Assembly (NCBI GenBank): GCA_900708905.1
Contig: CAADRB010000028.1
Coordinates: 1,722,221 to 1,786,220 of the forward strand
Length of the DNA stretch: 64,000 nucleotides
From: Hymenolepis diminuta
Taxonomy: Eukaryota; Platyhelminthes; Cestoda; Cyclophyllidea; Hymenolepididae
Reading direction: 5' to 3'
Shown here: piece after piece, positions 63,601-64,000 of the stretch
Layout: every line of letters starts with the position of its first letter
Numbering within the stretch: position 1 is the first letter of the stretch
Position numbers and translations under genes: made by a program
Notes under the pieces: model-generated
Database searches by the model: none
What the model saw: only the letters and a program-made list of their open reading frames with translations
Told to the model about the DNA's origin: nothing

Positions 63601-64000
63601 ACAAATTAAAAGGTTTTTTAGCAAATGACAACCTTGATATAATCAAACAAAGATCAAATGCACGAAAATATGTGCTCATTTTGAGAAAAAAAACCAATAT
63701 CTGCGAATTTTCTATCGATCCATAATGTACTTTAGTAACTCAGATAGCACTAACCTCAACAAAACTCAAATGTGAAAGCTCGAAGGTAAGTTCAACAGAA
63801 GGATTTTTTCAATAGCAGTATCAGTTATTAAATACTGCTTTTAATATGAGAGCGTTCAAACACAAATCCCGGTGGCACATACTTTGTGACTATTAGGTAT
63901 ATTGTCTCCACAATAAAAGAATACGTAATTTAAAATCGGAAATAAACAATTATTTGATGGATCCTATAGGCGGATAAATTTTTAATGTAAGCGCTTAATG
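60690..64000. repeat. macro-repeat, right copy (Y then X, runs off the window)
   Basis: 60700-62560 matches the left Y block (49260-51900). Anchors: CACTTACTAATTCATTCGTA, ATTACCAGAGGTT, TATACGCATCAGTTTGA, CAGTAAGCTTATGTAA, ATTATTGACGAGATAAT, GTACAATAAAGAAAA. 62705-64000 matches the left X block (47060 to about 48260). Anchors: GTAGATTTCGAT, CTAAAAGCCAGTAA, AAGAGACTTTATT, TCGGCTTTCCAATA, CCTCAACAAAA. The order Y-X here against X-Z-Y on the left shows tandem units rather than one duplicated segment. The minus frame at 61667-61864 is not shared with the left copy. Confidence 0.65.
60886..61071 (+). mobile_element. tRNA-derived SINE, copy 3 (plus, best head)
   Basis: The tRNA-like head is well kept. 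The ends GTGCGC (60886-60891) and GCGCAC (60955-60960) pair perfectly, as an acceptor stem would. An A box TGGCTGAGTGG starts at 60895, with the D-arm style of tRNA-Ser/Leu, and a B box GGGTTCAAAGCC lies at 60938-60949. The body follows with ACCTAGTGAGTGG, TTCTCACCATGGA and CAAGATGAGCGTTGGA, shared with the two minus-strand copies. It sits inside the right Y block at a place where the left Y block (about 49.45-49.49 kb) has nothing. The flanks carry AAGCTT on both sides (60880-60885 and 61072-61077), a possible target-site duplication. Confidence 0.75.

Overview
The window is 64 kb of AT-rich animal nuclear DNA, about one third G+C by eye. It has long non-coding stretches, an intron acceptor and polyadenylation signals, and no operon-like packing. 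The only confident host coding sequence is the last exon of a class A (rhodopsin-type) neuropeptide-like GPCR at the left end (2808-4022, + strand). The mix of an AT-rich genome, large introns, a divergent peptide-type GPCR, Gypsy-type retroelement remnants and a tRNA-derived SINE would fit a flatworm or another lophotrochozoan. That placement is an inference; nothing here fixes the species.

Layout. 1-2807: 3' part of a large intron of the GPCR gene. 2808-4022: terminal GPCR exon (TM5, TM6, TM7 and a long Cys-rich tail), with a polyadenylation signal near 4115. 4150-35000: essentially a gene desert. It holds two minus-strand SINE copies (about 18.0-18.2 and 20.3-20.5 kb), one copy of a dispersed repeat (13.74-14.10 kb), a local duplication (24.1 / 25.2 kb) and simple repeats. 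35.05-37.15 kb: an old, internally deleted LTR retrotransposon (LTR - broken gag with a CCHC zinc knuckle - polypurine tract - LTR, no pol domains). 38.9-39.25 kb: first copy of a second dispersed repeat, whose partner is at 57.4 kb. 43.56-43.94 kb (minus): probable C-terminal remnant of a mariner-family transposase. 46.7-64.0 kb: diverged pieces of a macro-repeat whose clearest unit is about 4.7-5 kb, in the order X-Z-Y, then a partial Z, then Y-X running off the window. Between them lie the second copies of both dispersed repeats, an LTR end with a primer-binding-site-like sequence at 59.8-60.05 kb, and a 37-base assembly gap at 59592-59628. A plus-strand SINE sits inside the right-hand Y block and is missing from the left-hand one, so it inserted after the duplication.

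The window shows no cooperating gene set. It is one receptor gene end followed by about 60 kb of decayed mobile DNA and very diverged duplications. All repeat pairs were found by eye; boundaries are approximate and no identity was computed. The more novel material is the tRNA-headed SINE family, the macro-repeat, the pol-less LTR element and two unidentified dispersed families.
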